Made by a program: the position numbers and the translations under genes. DNA of 57,973 nt from assembly GCF_023283825.1 (NCBI RefSeq), contig NZ_JAKILD010000028.1, forward strand, positions 1 through 57,973. Reading direction: 5' to 3'. This DNA comes from Shewanella olleyana. GTDB taxonomy: Bacteria > Pseudomonadota > Gammaproteobacteria > Enterobacterales > Shewanellaceae. The notes below the pieces were generated by a model that saw nothing but the letters and a program-made list of their open reading frames with translations, was not told the origin of the DNA and ran no database searches. Shown here piece by piece: positions 18,843 through 26,974 of this stretch; position 1 is the first letter of the stretch; each line of letters opens with the position of its first letter.

Positions 18843-18870
18843 AAAAAAGGCGGCATAACTATATGCCGCC
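18843..18870 (-). terminator. guaB terminator
   Basis: On the minus strand GGCGGCAT and ATGCCGCC pair across a 6-base loop and are followed by six T. It begins 9 bases beyond the guaB stop and lies between guaB and guaA. Confidence 0.88.
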
Positions 18871-18878
18871 TTGAATCA

Positions 18879-20351
18879 TTAAGAACCGCTACGATAGTTC
18901 GGCGCTTCTTTGCTGATCGTCACATCATGGACATGAGATTCACCCATACCCGCTGAGGTAATTTTAACGAACTCAGCTTTTTCATTTAATTCTTTAATGG
19001 TTGCACAACCAGTAAGACCCATACATGAACGTAAACCGCCCATGTGCTGGTGAATGATTTCTTTCAACTTACCTTTGTAAGCCACGCGACCTTCAATACC
19101 TTCTGGTACTAATTTGTCAGCAGCGTTATCGCTTTGGAAGTAACGGTCAGAAGAACCTTGGGTTTGGGTCATTGCGCCTAACGACCCCATACCACGGTAT
19201 GACTTGTATGCTCGGCCGTTATAAAGCTCAGTTTCGCCAGGTGCTTCTTCAGTACCAGCAAACATAGAGCCAGCCATGATGCATGATGCGCCCGCAGCTA
19301 ATGCTTTAGCTAAATCGCCCGAAAAGCGAATGCCGCCATCTGCAATGACAGGTATATCAAGATGTTTAATGGCTTCAGCAGCATCAGATACTGCAGTAAT
19401 TTGCGGTACACCCACACCAGTAACGATACGAGTTGTACAAATTGAACCAGGGCCGATACCCACTTTAACCGCATCAACACCCGCTTCAACTAAGGCTAAT
19501 GCGCCTTCAGCGGTTGCCACGTTGCCGCCAACAATTTGTAAATCTGGGAATGCAGCACGTGTATCACGGATGCGTTGTAGAACGCCTTCAGAATGACCAT
19601 GTGAAGAGTCAATCAATAGCACATCAACACCCGCTTTCACCAATGCTTCAACACGTTCTTCGTTGCCTGCACCAGCACCTACAGCAGCACCTACACGTAA
19701 GCGACCTAACTCGTCTTTACATGCATTTGGTTTACGTTCTGCTTTTTGGAAATCTTTAACTGTAATTAAGCCTTTTAGCTTGAAGTTGTCATCAACTACT
19801 AATACTTTTTCAACTCGATGTGAATGCATTAAAGTTTGAACTTCATCTAATTTAGTCCCTTCAAGCACAGTAACTAGACGATCTTTCGGCGTCATCACTT
19901 GCTCAACGGTACGGCTCCAATCAGTAATAAAACGAACATCACGACCAGTGATAATACCCACAAGCTCATTCGCATCGTTAATCACTGGGTAACCAGCAAA
20001 GCCATTACGTTCAGTTAACTGTTTAAGCTCAGCAAGCGTAGTGCTTGGCGTCACTGTTACAGGCTGCTGTACAATACCGGCTTCGTAAATCTTAACTTTA
20101 CGAACTTCTTCAGCTTGTTGTTCAATCGTCATGTTTTTATGAATAAAACCTAGACCACCTTCTTGCGCCATTGCGATCGCTAAGCGAGCTTCAGTGACGG
20201 TATCCATAGCTGCAGATACAATAGGGGTGTTTAATTCAATTTTTTTAGTCAGACGAGTTTTTAGAACAGCGGTATTTGGGAGGACGGTTGAGTGAGCAGG
20301 CACTAGTAGTACATCATCAAATGTTAGTGCGTCATTTCTTAATCTTAACAT
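18879..20351 (-). CDS. guaB: Inosine-5'-monophosphate dehydrogenase
   Basis: This enzyme oxidises IMP to XMP with NAD, the committed step to GMP. From ATG 20351 it has about 490 residues, matching E. coli (488). The frame is open up to 20417, but ATG 20351 has GGGAGA upstream and gives the standard MLRLRNDALTFDDV N-terminus. A CBS pair occupies about residues 95-205. The catalytic loop GPGSICTTR carries the active-site Cys, and the flap with YRGMGSLGAM follows. It is divergent from xseA. Confidence 0.98.
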   Translation of the reverse strand: MLRLRNDALTFDDVLLVPAHSTVLPNTAVLKTRLTKKIELNTPIVSAAMDTVTEARLAIAMAQEGGLGFIHKNMTIEQQAEEVRKVKIYEAGIVQQPVTVTPSTTLAELKQLTERNGFAGYPVINDANELVGIITGRDVRFITDWSRTVEQVMTPKDRLVTVLEGTKLDEVQTLMHSHRVEKVLVVDDNFKLKGLITVKDFQKAERKPNACKDELGRLRVGAAVGAGAGNEERVEALVKAGVDVLLIDSSHGHSEGVLQRIRDTRAAFPDLQIVGGNVATAEGALALVEAGVDAVKVGIGPGSICTTRIVTGVGVPQITAVSDAAEAIKHLDIPVIADGGIRFSGDLAKALAAGASCIMAGSMFAGTEEAPGETELYNGRAYKSYRGMGSLGAMTQTQGSSDRYFQSDNAADKLVPEGIEGRVAYKGKLKEIIHQHMGGLRSCMGLTGCATIKELNEKAEFVKITSAGMGESHVHDVTISKEAPNYRSGS

Positions 20352-20472
20352 GCAACATCTCCCAGAAAGTGTAGGGTTTAGAAAGGGTAAATATTGCGGC
20401 GGGATTATACCTTGCATAATTAGGTTGGTAAATGGAAAATAGTGAAAAAATACTCTTGGTCGGTTGAATTTG

Positions 20473-21801
20473 ATGAAAAGCTCGAAAAATAATGTTTACA
20501 CCGTTTCCCGATTAAACGGTGAAGTCCGCCAGCTGCTTGAAGGTGAGCTAGGTAAGGTGTGGCTTGAGGCCGAAATCTCGAACTTTGTTTCCCCAAATTC
20601 AGGTCATTGGTATATGACCCTAAAAGATAGTCGTTCGCAAATTCGCTGTGCGATGTTCAAAGGTCGTAATCAAACCGTTCCATTTAAACCCGTTAATGGC
20701 CAACAAGTATTAGTTAAAGGCTCCATCAGTGTTTACGAGCCTCGTGGCGACTACCAACTCCTTTTAGAGTCAATGCTTCCTGCTGGTGATGGACTTCTTG
20801 CACAGCAATATGAAGCACTTAAACTCAAATTAGCGGCCGAAGGCCTGTTTGCAACAGAAACCAAGCGCCCATTGCCACAAAATATTCAACGAATTGGTGT
20901 GATTACCTCTGCCACTGGCGCTGCTGTAAGAGATGTTGTTAAAGTTTTATCGACTCGTGATCCTTCTATTGAAGTGGTTGTTTATCCCACACAAGTACAA
21001 GGTACTACTGCAGCTAAACAAATTATCAAGGCGATTGCTGCCGCCAATAAGCGCTTAGAAGTCGACGTACTGCTCCTTACCCGTGGTGGTGGCTCACTCG
21101 AAGATCTATGGTGTTTTAACGATGAAGACCTTGCCCACGCCATTTATAACAGTGCCCTGCCCGTTGTCAGCGCTGTAGGTCATGAAATTGATACCACAAT
21201 CAGTGATTATGTGGCTGATGTGCGCGCTCCAACGCCTTCAGCAGGTGCGGAGTTATTATCGGATGATAAAGGCAATAAAACGCAAAAGCTCAATCTCACC
21301 TTTTCAAGACTTCGCCAAGCAATGCGTCATTACTTATTACACCAAAGCACGCTACTGACTGAGTTAAGCCACCAGCTGCAACGTGAAGATCCTAAAAGGC
21401 AACTACAACAACTTGAGCAACGCTTTGATGAAATGCAGCTAAAACTTGAGTCGGCCATGCAATACAAGTTATCCAACGCAGCGTTAAAACAGCAACGCTT
21501 AAAAGGCCAACTTCAGCAGCAATCCCCAGCTCATAAGCTAACGTTAGAACAAAATAAAGTCGGTTTTTTAACTAGTCGCCTAAAAGAGGCGATGAAAGCA
21601 CGGTTAGCCAATGCAAATCAGCAAGTCAGTTACAGTGCCCATCAGTTAGAAACGGTTAGTCCGTTGGCAACGTTAAGTCGTGGCTATAGTATTACCCGTG
21701 ATGGTGAAGGCAAAATTTTGAATAACGCCAAGCAAGTTAATGCTGGCGATACGCTGACAACCACCTTGAATCAAGGTGAGATTAAGTCAGTTGTTCAGTA
21801 G
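20473..21801 (+). CDS. xseA: Exodeoxyribonuclease VII large subunit
   Basis: This protein of about 442 residues is the large subunit of the single-strand-specific exonuclease VII. It has the N-terminal OB fold (GHWYMTLKDSRSQIRCAMF), the catalytic core with TSATGAAVRDV and LLTRGGGSLEDLW, the VGHEIDTTISDYVADVRAPTPSAGAE block, and a long Gln-rich coiled coil. ATG 20473 is chosen over TTG 20464; neither has a strong ribosome binding site. It is divergent from guaB across about 120 bases. The small subunit xseB is not in the window. Confidence 0.97.
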   Translation: MKSSKNNVYTVSRLNGEVRQLLEGELGKVWLEAEISNFVSPNSGHWYMTLKDSRSQIRCAMFKGRNQTVPFKPVNGQQVLVKGSISVYEPRGDYQLLLESMLPAGDGLLAQQYEALKLKLAAEGLFATETKRPLPQNIQRIGVITSATGAAVRDVVKVLSTRDPSIEVVVYPTQVQGTTAAKQIIKAIAAANKRLEVDVLLLTRGGGSLEDLWCFNDEDLAHAIYNSALPVVSAVGHEIDTTISDYVADVRAPTPSAGAELLSDDKGNKTQKLNLTFSRLRQAMRHYLLHQSTLLTELSHQLQREDPKRQLQQLEQRFDEMQLKLESAMQYKLSNAALKQQRLKGQLQQQSPAHKLTLEQNKVGFLTSRLKEAMKARLANANQQVSYSAHQLETVSPLATLSRGYSITRDGEGKILNNAKQVNAGDTLTTTLNQGEIKSVVQ

Positions 21802-21855
21802 AGCAATAAATCTGTAGTTCAATAGAGAATCAGTTCAATTCCGAGTTAAAACAAA

Positions 21856-21884
21856 AATAATCCCGCTAATGGCGGGATTATTTA
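21856..21884. terminator. Terminator between convergent xseA and surface-protein genes
   Basis: ATAATCCCGC and GCGGGATTAT pair around TAATG, with A and T runs on the flanks. It can serve both converging transcripts. Confidence 0.82.
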
Positions 21885-21919
21885 TATCTTAGGCTCGCCT
21901 AAAAAATTTAATGTTTAAT

Positions 21920-22870
21920 TCATGCCTTAAGGCGATAAAGCCTCACTATCAGTAGCATCAATAAAGCCATTAATGACACACTACCGCCACTGACAATCAC
22001 TTCTGACTCGATTACTTCAACATATTCTTGTTCGTACACTTCATCTCTGTCACTACTTTCCAATGGCAAGGCATATAAACCATCTGACTCATCTGCGCTT
22101 AGTGTCGCCACAATGTCTTCATAATCTAGCTCATATAAATCAATCAACACATCGTAATAATCGGTTTTATAGCCTTGAGCTAACGTCGTTAATACTTCGT
22201 AATCATCGTCTGTAGCATCACCATAAATAGTAAATACTTCAGTAGAGTAATAGTGCTCCCATGGCCCACCATTGCGGCTTAAATATAGCTCTGCATAAAC
22301 ATTGGCAGGCTCGCCCTGAGTAAAGCCATAAACATCAGCATCAAAGGTCACGCTAAAGGTTTGGTAAAAGCCATCTTCATCAAAATCATCGAATAAACGG
22401 CTGTAAGCTTGGTATATCTCAAAGTCACGATAACCAGCAATAGATTGCTGCTGAGTTTGCACTTGCTGAAATTGAATAGCATTTTTACTTTTTTCAGTAG
22501 CAGTCTGACTGTTAACCTTTAGCTGCTCCTTTTGATTGATGCTCTGAAACGCATTCACAGACAGTATGCCACTTTGCCTTTGCAAGGTTATTTGCTCACG
22601 GCTTAACTTCTTCTCAGTTAAGTTCGGTAAGCGCTGTTTCTCATCAGCAATTAATTGCTTCATTAGCTCACGCTGTGATTCAGTTAGCTTACCTGCTTTT
22701 TGAGTGACGACTTGTGTTTCAGAAGGAGCTACTTGCCTGCCTTGGCTCACGACAATATTGTCCAGATGCGATTCAGCTTTAACGCCTGTAGAAATAAGTA
22801 AAATGAAAAGTAAGCTCAAGCTAATTATGTTTAATGTCATACGTTGAGTTAGGGTATTTAATAAGTTCAT
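21920..22870 (-). CDS. Choice-of-anchor H-type surface protein with GlyGly-CTERM tail
   Basis: This 316-residue exported protein begins with a Sec signal peptide of about 32 residues and has a Gln/Lys-rich region up to about 140. It then has an acidic domain with YSRLFDDFDEDGFYQTFSV and NVYAELYLSRNGGPWEHYY, which I recognise from choice-of-anchor H proteins of Shewanella and Vibrio relatives. The C-terminus is a Gly-Gly motif, a hydrophobic helix and a basic end (GGSVSLMALLMLLIVRLYRLKA region, 295-316). That is the tripartite GlyGly-CTERM signal processed by rhombosortase. GAGGG precedes ATG. Its role is unknown. Confidence 0.75.
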   Translation of the reverse strand: MNLLNTLTQRMTLNIISLSLLFILLISTGVKAESHLDNIVVSQGRQVAPSETQVVTQKAGKLTESQRELMKQLIADEKQRLPNLTEKKLSREQITLQRQSGILSVNAFQSINQKEQLKVNSQTATEKSKNAIQFQQVQTQQQSIAGYRDFEIYQAYSRLFDDFDEDGFYQTFSVTFDADVYGFTQGEPANVYAELYLSRNGGPWEHYYSTEVFTIYGDATDDDYEVLTTLAQGYKTDYYDVLIDLYELDYEDIVATLSADESDGLYALPLESSDRDEVYEQEYVEVIESEVIVSGGSVSLMALLMLLIVRLYRLKA

Positions 22871-23028
22871 TGGTTAATCCCTCTTATTTCAGTGCTTGCT
22901 AATTTTTTCGATTAATAAAAAACCGATGAAAGTCGCTGCACAACATCAATGTTTTGTCTGTGATTTAAGGGCTATTTAAAAACAATGAAAATGAATACAA
23001 GATGAACATTGATAGCCAAAGCGACATA

Positions 23029-23063
23029 AGTGAATGAGTGAATGAGTGAGTGAGTGAGTGAGT
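23029..23063. repeat. GTGA tetranucleotide repeat
   Basis: About eight copies of a GTGA/ATGA tetramer run through this non-coding gap between the surface-protein and cytochrome genes. It is a candidate slippage tract, but it does not lie in a reading frame. Confidence 0.8.
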
Positions 23064-23111
23064 TTCAATGACCTGTATAGACGGCATATTAATTTAGGAT
23101 TCTTAATACAA

Positions 23112-23134
23112 AAAAGGAGCTTGAAGCTCCTTTT
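23112..23134. terminator. Terminator of the cytochrome b561 gene
   Basis: AAAAGGAGC and GCTCCTTTT pair around TTGAA. The minus-strand T-run lies 26 bases beyond the cytochrome stop. Confidence 0.8.
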
Positions 23135-23159
23135 AATAAACAATGACACAAGTAAAGTT

Positions 23160-23714
23160 TTACTCTTTAAGCATACGCTTCAAGGTACTGTCTTTATCAA
23201 TAATATGATGCTTTAGCGCACCTGCCACATGTAAAAATACCGATGCGATAATGGCATAACCCGCCCAATGATGAACACTATGAAAAAATGAAGCGACTTG
23301 CGGATAATGTGCCAGCGCTTTTTGTGGGTTGGCAGGGTCAACATTACGTGCCACAACCTCAAGGCCAAATACTTCAACACCGTTGCCACCTAGCGACGAC
23401 ATGAGAAAACCTGATAAAGGTAATAGTAAGGTGCCAACAATTAACAACCAATGTACTAGCTTACTCAAGATGTGTTCTAGTTTTGTATAGTTACCTGCCG
23501 CTTGAGGCCAACCATTTTTGATACGCCAAAATACGCGTAATAGCACCACAAAAAAAATGATAAAGCCAAATGATTTATGCCATGAGTAAAGGCTATAGGT
23601 TTTGGTTTCTACCATAAATACGCCAATGGCAAGCAAGGAAATCATACCTACAGCAACAATCCAGTGTAGTGTTCGGGTTATTGGGCTTAACGTGGTCGAG
23701 GTGTCGAGTTGCAT
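23160..23714 (-). CDS. Cytochrome b561 / b6-domain membrane protein
   Basis: This protein of about 184 residues has four membrane helices, with conserved helix histidines in RTLHWIVAVGM, SWHKSFGF, KLVHWLLIVG and HHWAGYAIIASVFLHVAGALKHH. These are the haem b ligands of YodB/CybB-type cytochromes, which pass electrons between quinol and periplasmic partners. I chose ATG 23714 because GGAG lies about 8 bases before it; ATG 23738 has no ribosome binding site. It is divergent from a PepSY-like gene and a two-component system. Confidence 0.92.
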   Translation of the reverse strand: MQLDTSTTLSPITRTLHWIVAVGMISLLAIGVFMVETKTYSLYSWHKSFGFIIFFVVLLRVFWRIKNGWPQAAGNYTKLEHILSKLVHWLLIVGTLLLPLSGFLMSSLGGNGVEVFGLEVVARNVDPANPQKALAHYPQVASFFHSVHHWAGYAIIASVFLHVAGALKHHIIDKDSTLKRMLKE

Positions 23715-23888
23715 ATCGTTTTCTCCATGTAAACTCATTCAAAAGCATTTCATATTCCTACACTTTCGAAACAACAGAATAATTACCCTTTTAATTTAAA
23801 GGGTATATTCAGCTATCACAATGACGTTGACATAACTTTGCACTGCAAATTTTTCCAAATACTTTCAACCTCGCCCCGTATTAAAGGC

Positions 23889-23922
23889 ATTCATCTTCTA
23901 TTCATTTAAGCAGCGCCATAAT
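23889..23922 (+). promoter_or_regulatory. PhoP-box-like direct repeat and -10, site 1
   Basis: ATTCAT (23889-23894), five bases, then ATTCAT (23900-23905) gives an 11-bp direct repeat. It is followed after 11 bases by CATAAT (23917-23922). This is the layout of PhoP-activated promoters, where the box replaces the -35. The same layout recurs at 26895-26928. It lies about 100 bases before the PepSY-like gene, the first gene of the phoPQ-like run. Confidence 0.5.
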
Positions 23923-24018
23923 TTCAATCTTCATATGAACAAATGATTCAGCCAAGCAGATGTTTCTATATTGAAAGGGATCTTTTACACTGAGAACTGA
24001 TTTTAAAGATATTTATTG

Positions 24019-24414
24019 ATGTGGACGCCGCAAATGAGCAAATTAATCAAAAAATTAGCCAATACCTTGTTATCACTCATGTTGTTTTCCATGACAACAG
24101 GGGCAATACAAGCCGCGCCAATATTAATGGTTAGTCATAGCAGCGCTATTTCAATGTCTTCTTTTGCCAATGCTAACCAACCAGGGGTTAATAACACATC
24201 AAAAGGTGGTTCTGGCAAATCGCAATCTTTAGCCATAAAAAGTTCTTCACAAGCTGCTCAGCTCGCCAAAAGACAATATTCAGCAAAAGTACTATCGGTC
24301 CAATCTACAAAAGTCGGTGGTTCCCCTGGTTATCGAGTCAAATTGCTCTCCAATCAAGGGGCGGTATTTTATGCCACCGTTAATGCGCGAACAGGGTCAG
24401 TTTCAAGGAATTAA
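24019..24414 (+). CDS. Small exported PepSY-like protein
   Basis: This is an exported protein of about 131 residues or fewer. A hydrophobic signal segment (LANTLLSLMLFSMTTGAIQA) is followed by a Ser/Gly/Lys-rich linker. A C-terminal half of PepSY type follows, with KVLSVQSTKVGGSPGYRVKLLS and FYATVNARTGSVSRN. Small PepSY proteins often accompany PhoPQ- or BqsRS-like systems and may modulate the sensor or a periplasmic enzyme. The start could be ATG 24019 or ATG 24034; the second gives a cleaner signal peptide. The stop is 2 bases before the response-regulator ATG, so the genes are likely co-translated. Confidence 0.75.
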   Translation: MWTPQMSKLIKKLANTLLSLMLFSMTTGAIQAAPILMVSHSSAISMSSFANANQPGVNNTSKGGSGKSQSLAIKSSSQAAQLAKRQYSAKVLSVQSTKVGGSPGYRVKLLSNQGAVFYATVNARTGSVSRN

Positions 24415-24416
24415 TC

Positions 24417-25097
24417 ATGAGAATATTGCTAGTTGAAGATGATTTAGGCTTACAACGTAATTTAAGTGAGCACTTACAGGCAGCCAATTACAGTGTCGAT
24501 ATTTCATCAGATGGTGAGGATGGTTTATTTCAGGCCACTGAGTATCAATATGACGCCGCAATTATCGATGTAGGTCTGCCTAAAATTGATGGCCTTAGCT
24601 TGATTACTCAACTGCGTAACAAGCAAATTGATTATCCTATTTTGATATTAACGGCCAGAGATGGCTGGCAAGATAAAGTACTGGGATTAGATTCAGGCGC
24701 TGATGATTACCTGACTAAACCTTTTCAACCAGAAGAACTTATAGCCCGGTTAAATGCACTGATCCGCCGTTCTGCTGGTCAAGCAAGTCCAACAGTAACA
24801 AACGGCCCTTTTAGTTTGAACACTCGCACACTTGAGTTAATGCACCTGCAAAATCCAATTATTCTCAGTAGCTCTGAATTTAAATTGTTTGAATACTTCA
24901 TGCTCCACCAAGGAGAAGTGATTTCTAAGCCAACCTTGATTGAACATATTTATGATCAGGACTTTGACTTAGATTCTAATGTCATTGAAGTGTTTATCAG
25001 ACGCTTACGAAAAAAGCTCGACCCAGAAGGTGACTATAAGTTAATTGAGACTCTACGCGGTCAAGGGTATCGTTTGCGTCAGTTGAGTTCGAGCTAG
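24417..25097 (+). CDS. PhoP-like response regulator
   Basis: This 226-residue OmpR-class regulator has a receiver domain with the phosphoacceptor Asp51 (IIDVGLP) and the conserved Lys in ADDYLTKPF, then a winged-helix domain ending YKLIETLRGQGYRL. The sequence ARDGWQDKVLGLDSGADDYLTKPF is close to PhoP. It sits between the PepSY-like gene and a PhoQ-like kinase in a tight run. It probably acts on the TTCAT direct repeats at 23889 and 26895, an inference from their spacing. Confidence 0.93.
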   Translation: MRILLVEDDLGLQRNLSEHLQAANYSVDISSDGEDGLFQATEYQYDAAIIDVGLPKIDGLSLITQLRNKQIDYPILILTARDGWQDKVLGLDSGADDYLTKPFQPEELIARLNALIRRSAGQASPTVTNGPFSLNTRTLELMHLQNPIILSSSEFKLFEYFMLHQGEVISKPTLIEHIYDQDFDLDSNVIEVFIRRLRKKLDPEGDYKLIETLRGQGYRLRQLSSS

Positions 25098-25102
25098 TAG
25101 CC

Positions 25103-26551
25103 ATGAATAGAGTTAGCGCCATTAATCGTTTAACCCAAGGGCTTAGCAGACTCAAAAGCCAATGGTTAAACAAGCCAATACTGACAAGGGTATTTGGTGG
25201 CGTAAACTCATTAACGTTTCGTTTAATGCTCAGTGGTCTATTGCTGATATTGGTGTTACTGCCTCTTATCGGTGTCACCGTAAATAGCGCCTTTCAGCAT
25301 CAAATTACCCAATCGATAAACAATCAATTACGCGCTTATGTTTATTCAGTACTTGCGGTCACTGAAGTCAAAGACGATAAAGTCGTCATGCCCAATTACT
25401 TGTTAGAAAACCAGTTCAATGTCATCGGCTCTGGCCTATATGCACTTATCACGTCAAATAATGAACTGGTATGGCATTCTGAATCATTCTTTGGCTTAGA
25501 TCTGCCTGCAACAAGTTCTACAAACTTAGCACTGCCAACTCCTGTTATGGGACAAGGTTCGTTAACTCAGGTTCGATTTGACGATTTAGCCGGAAATGGC
25601 GACAACAACCATGTGGTATATAGCTTTAGTGTAAGTTTTGAAACCAATGAAAAACCATTAGCCATCACAGTGCATATTGTTAAAGATGATGCTGATTATC
25701 AAAAGCAAATTAGTGAATTTAATACCACCCTGTGGACATGGCTCATAGTGTTAATGATAGTGTTAGCACTCGTTCAAGGAGTGTGGTTATTTTGGACATT
25801 AAAACCATTAAATCAATTTACTAAAGAGCTTGCACTGGTGGATAAAGGCCAGCAAACACGCCTTAATCAAGATTATCCTAACGAGTTAAATGCAGTCGCT
25901 AAACAGCTAAACGTATTGCTAAATACTGAGCAACAACAAAGGCAACGTTATCGTAATGCCTTAGCTGATTTGGCTCACAGTTTAAAAACCCCGTTAGCTG
26001 TTCTGCAAAGCCAAACAGAGTTAAGTGAAGAGTCTAAAGAGCAAGCGACAAATATTAACAACATCATTAGCTATCAACTGAACAAGGCTAAATCTAGTGC
26101 TAACCAAGCATGGCATTTAGGCATCAGTATTGATGATGTTGCCAGTAAACTGATTCGAACCTTAGCCAAAATTTATCAAGACTCTCACGTTGATATCGAT
26201 TACCAAGCTGCGCCTAAGTTAATGTTTAAAGGCGAAGAAGCAGACTTACATGAGATGTTAGGTAATTTGCTGGATAACGCCTGTAAAGCCGCTAAGTCCC
26301 AAGTTTGTTTATCTGTTGTGCAAACTGACTCTGTACTGAGCTTTATCATTGAAGATGATGGCCAAGGGCTCACAGAGCAACAACGCCAGAATATATTTGA
26401 ACGAGGCATGCGAGCAGATACTTACCATCAAGGGCATGGTATTGGCTTGGCTATCGTTCAGGATTTAGTAAAAACCTACCAAGGCGAGTTAGTTGTGTCT
26501 CAGTCCGAAAGTTATGGCGGCGCTAAGTTCACATTAACGTTTGCCAGCTAG
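25103..26551 (+). CDS. PhoQ-like sensor histidine kinase
   Basis: This is a 482-residue inner-membrane kinase. Membrane helices lie at about 38-60 and 209-232, with a periplasmic sensor domain of about 150 residues between them and a linker of HAMP type after. The phosphorylated His is about residue 292 in LADLAHSLKTPLAVLQ, nearly identical to PhoQ. The ATPase domain has LLDNACKAAK, EDDGQGL and GHGIGLAIVQDLV. The N-terminus has about 35 extra basic residues before the first helix. It starts 5 bases after the regulator gene. The signal sensed is not known. Confidence 0.93.
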   Translation: MNRVSAINRLTQGLSRLKSQWLNKPILTRVFGGVNSLTFRLMLSGLLLILVLLPLIGVTVNSAFQHQITQSINNQLRAYVYSVLAVTEVKDDKVVMPNYLLENQFNVIGSGLYALITSNNELVWHSESFFGLDLPATSSTNLALPTPVMGQGSLTQVRFDDLAGNGDNNHVVYSFSVSFETNEKPLAITVHIVKDDADYQKQISEFNTTLWTWLIVLMIVLALVQGVWLFWTLKPLNQFTKELALVDKGQQTRLNQDYPNELNAVAKQLNVLLNTEQQQRQRYRNALADLAHSLKTPLAVLQSQTELSEESKEQATNINNIISYQLNKAKSSANQAWHLGISIDDVASKLIRTLAKIYQDSHVDIDYQAAPKLMFKGEEADLHEMLGNLLDNACKAAKSQVCLSVVQTDSVLSFIIEDDGQGLTEQQRQNIFERGMRADTYHQGHGIGLAIVQDLVKTYQGELVVSQSESYGGAKFTLTFAS

Positions 26552-26578
26552 TTTATTATGTAAGCCAGCCTTCAATAT

Positions 26579-26858
26579 TAGGGCCTGTTGATCTTTCAAG
26601 GTTATTTTTGCAGCGAATTGTTGGCCATTTATACAAGGCAGAGACTTTGTGGTGTAGTTATTCTACATAAAAAGTCGATAATGCAGTAAAAATGGCCAAC
26701 AAACGCTGCCCAAAGGGTTCGACTAAAAGTGTTTTACTCTTTGTTGGATGCATCTTTTTAAAAAGAAGTGCTTAGATGACTAGGCATCAATTCATCCGCC
26801 TCAATTAAAACGCTTTTACTTCGAACAAAACTTAACCAGCAAAGTTCAACAGGCCCTA
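26579..26858. mobile_element. MITE-like inverted-repeat element, copy 1
   Basis: This non-coding element of about 280 bp has ends TAGGGCCTGTTGATCTTT and, inverted, TAGGGCCTGTTGAACTTT, flanked by TA. Internally GCAGCGAATTGTTGGCCATTT pairs with AAATGGCCAACAAACGCTGC, and TAAAAGTGTTTTA pairs with a TAAAACGCTTTTA-like arm. The whole therefore folds into nested stem-loops. It is about 90% identical to the copy at 28411-28679. It carries no transposase. Confidence 0.8.
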
Positions 26859-26894
26859 GTATTTATCTAAAATAACTATCCTTACGCTATTCGC

Positions 26895-26928
26895 TTTCAT
26901 CCTACGTTCATTTTCACTTGGTTATGCT
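26895..26928 (+). promoter_or_regulatory. PhoP-box-like direct repeat and -10, site 2
   Basis: TTTCAT (26895-26900), five bases, GTTCAT (26906-26911), eleven bases, then TATGCT (26923-26928). The spacing is identical to the site before the PepSY-like gene, which suggests the DUF3300 gene is controlled by the nearby PhoP-like regulator. Confidence 0.5.
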
Positions 26929-26974
26929 ATCTCTAACATTCGTAAAGTACCGCAACTTGGTACCTGGAGATAAC

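Noticed and set aside
23738..23753. A third TTCAT direct repeat (TTCAA-N6-TTCAT) near the cytochrome b561 start
   Set aside because: It has the right period but the wrong orientation for the cytochrome gene and overlaps its translation start. It is probably coincidence.
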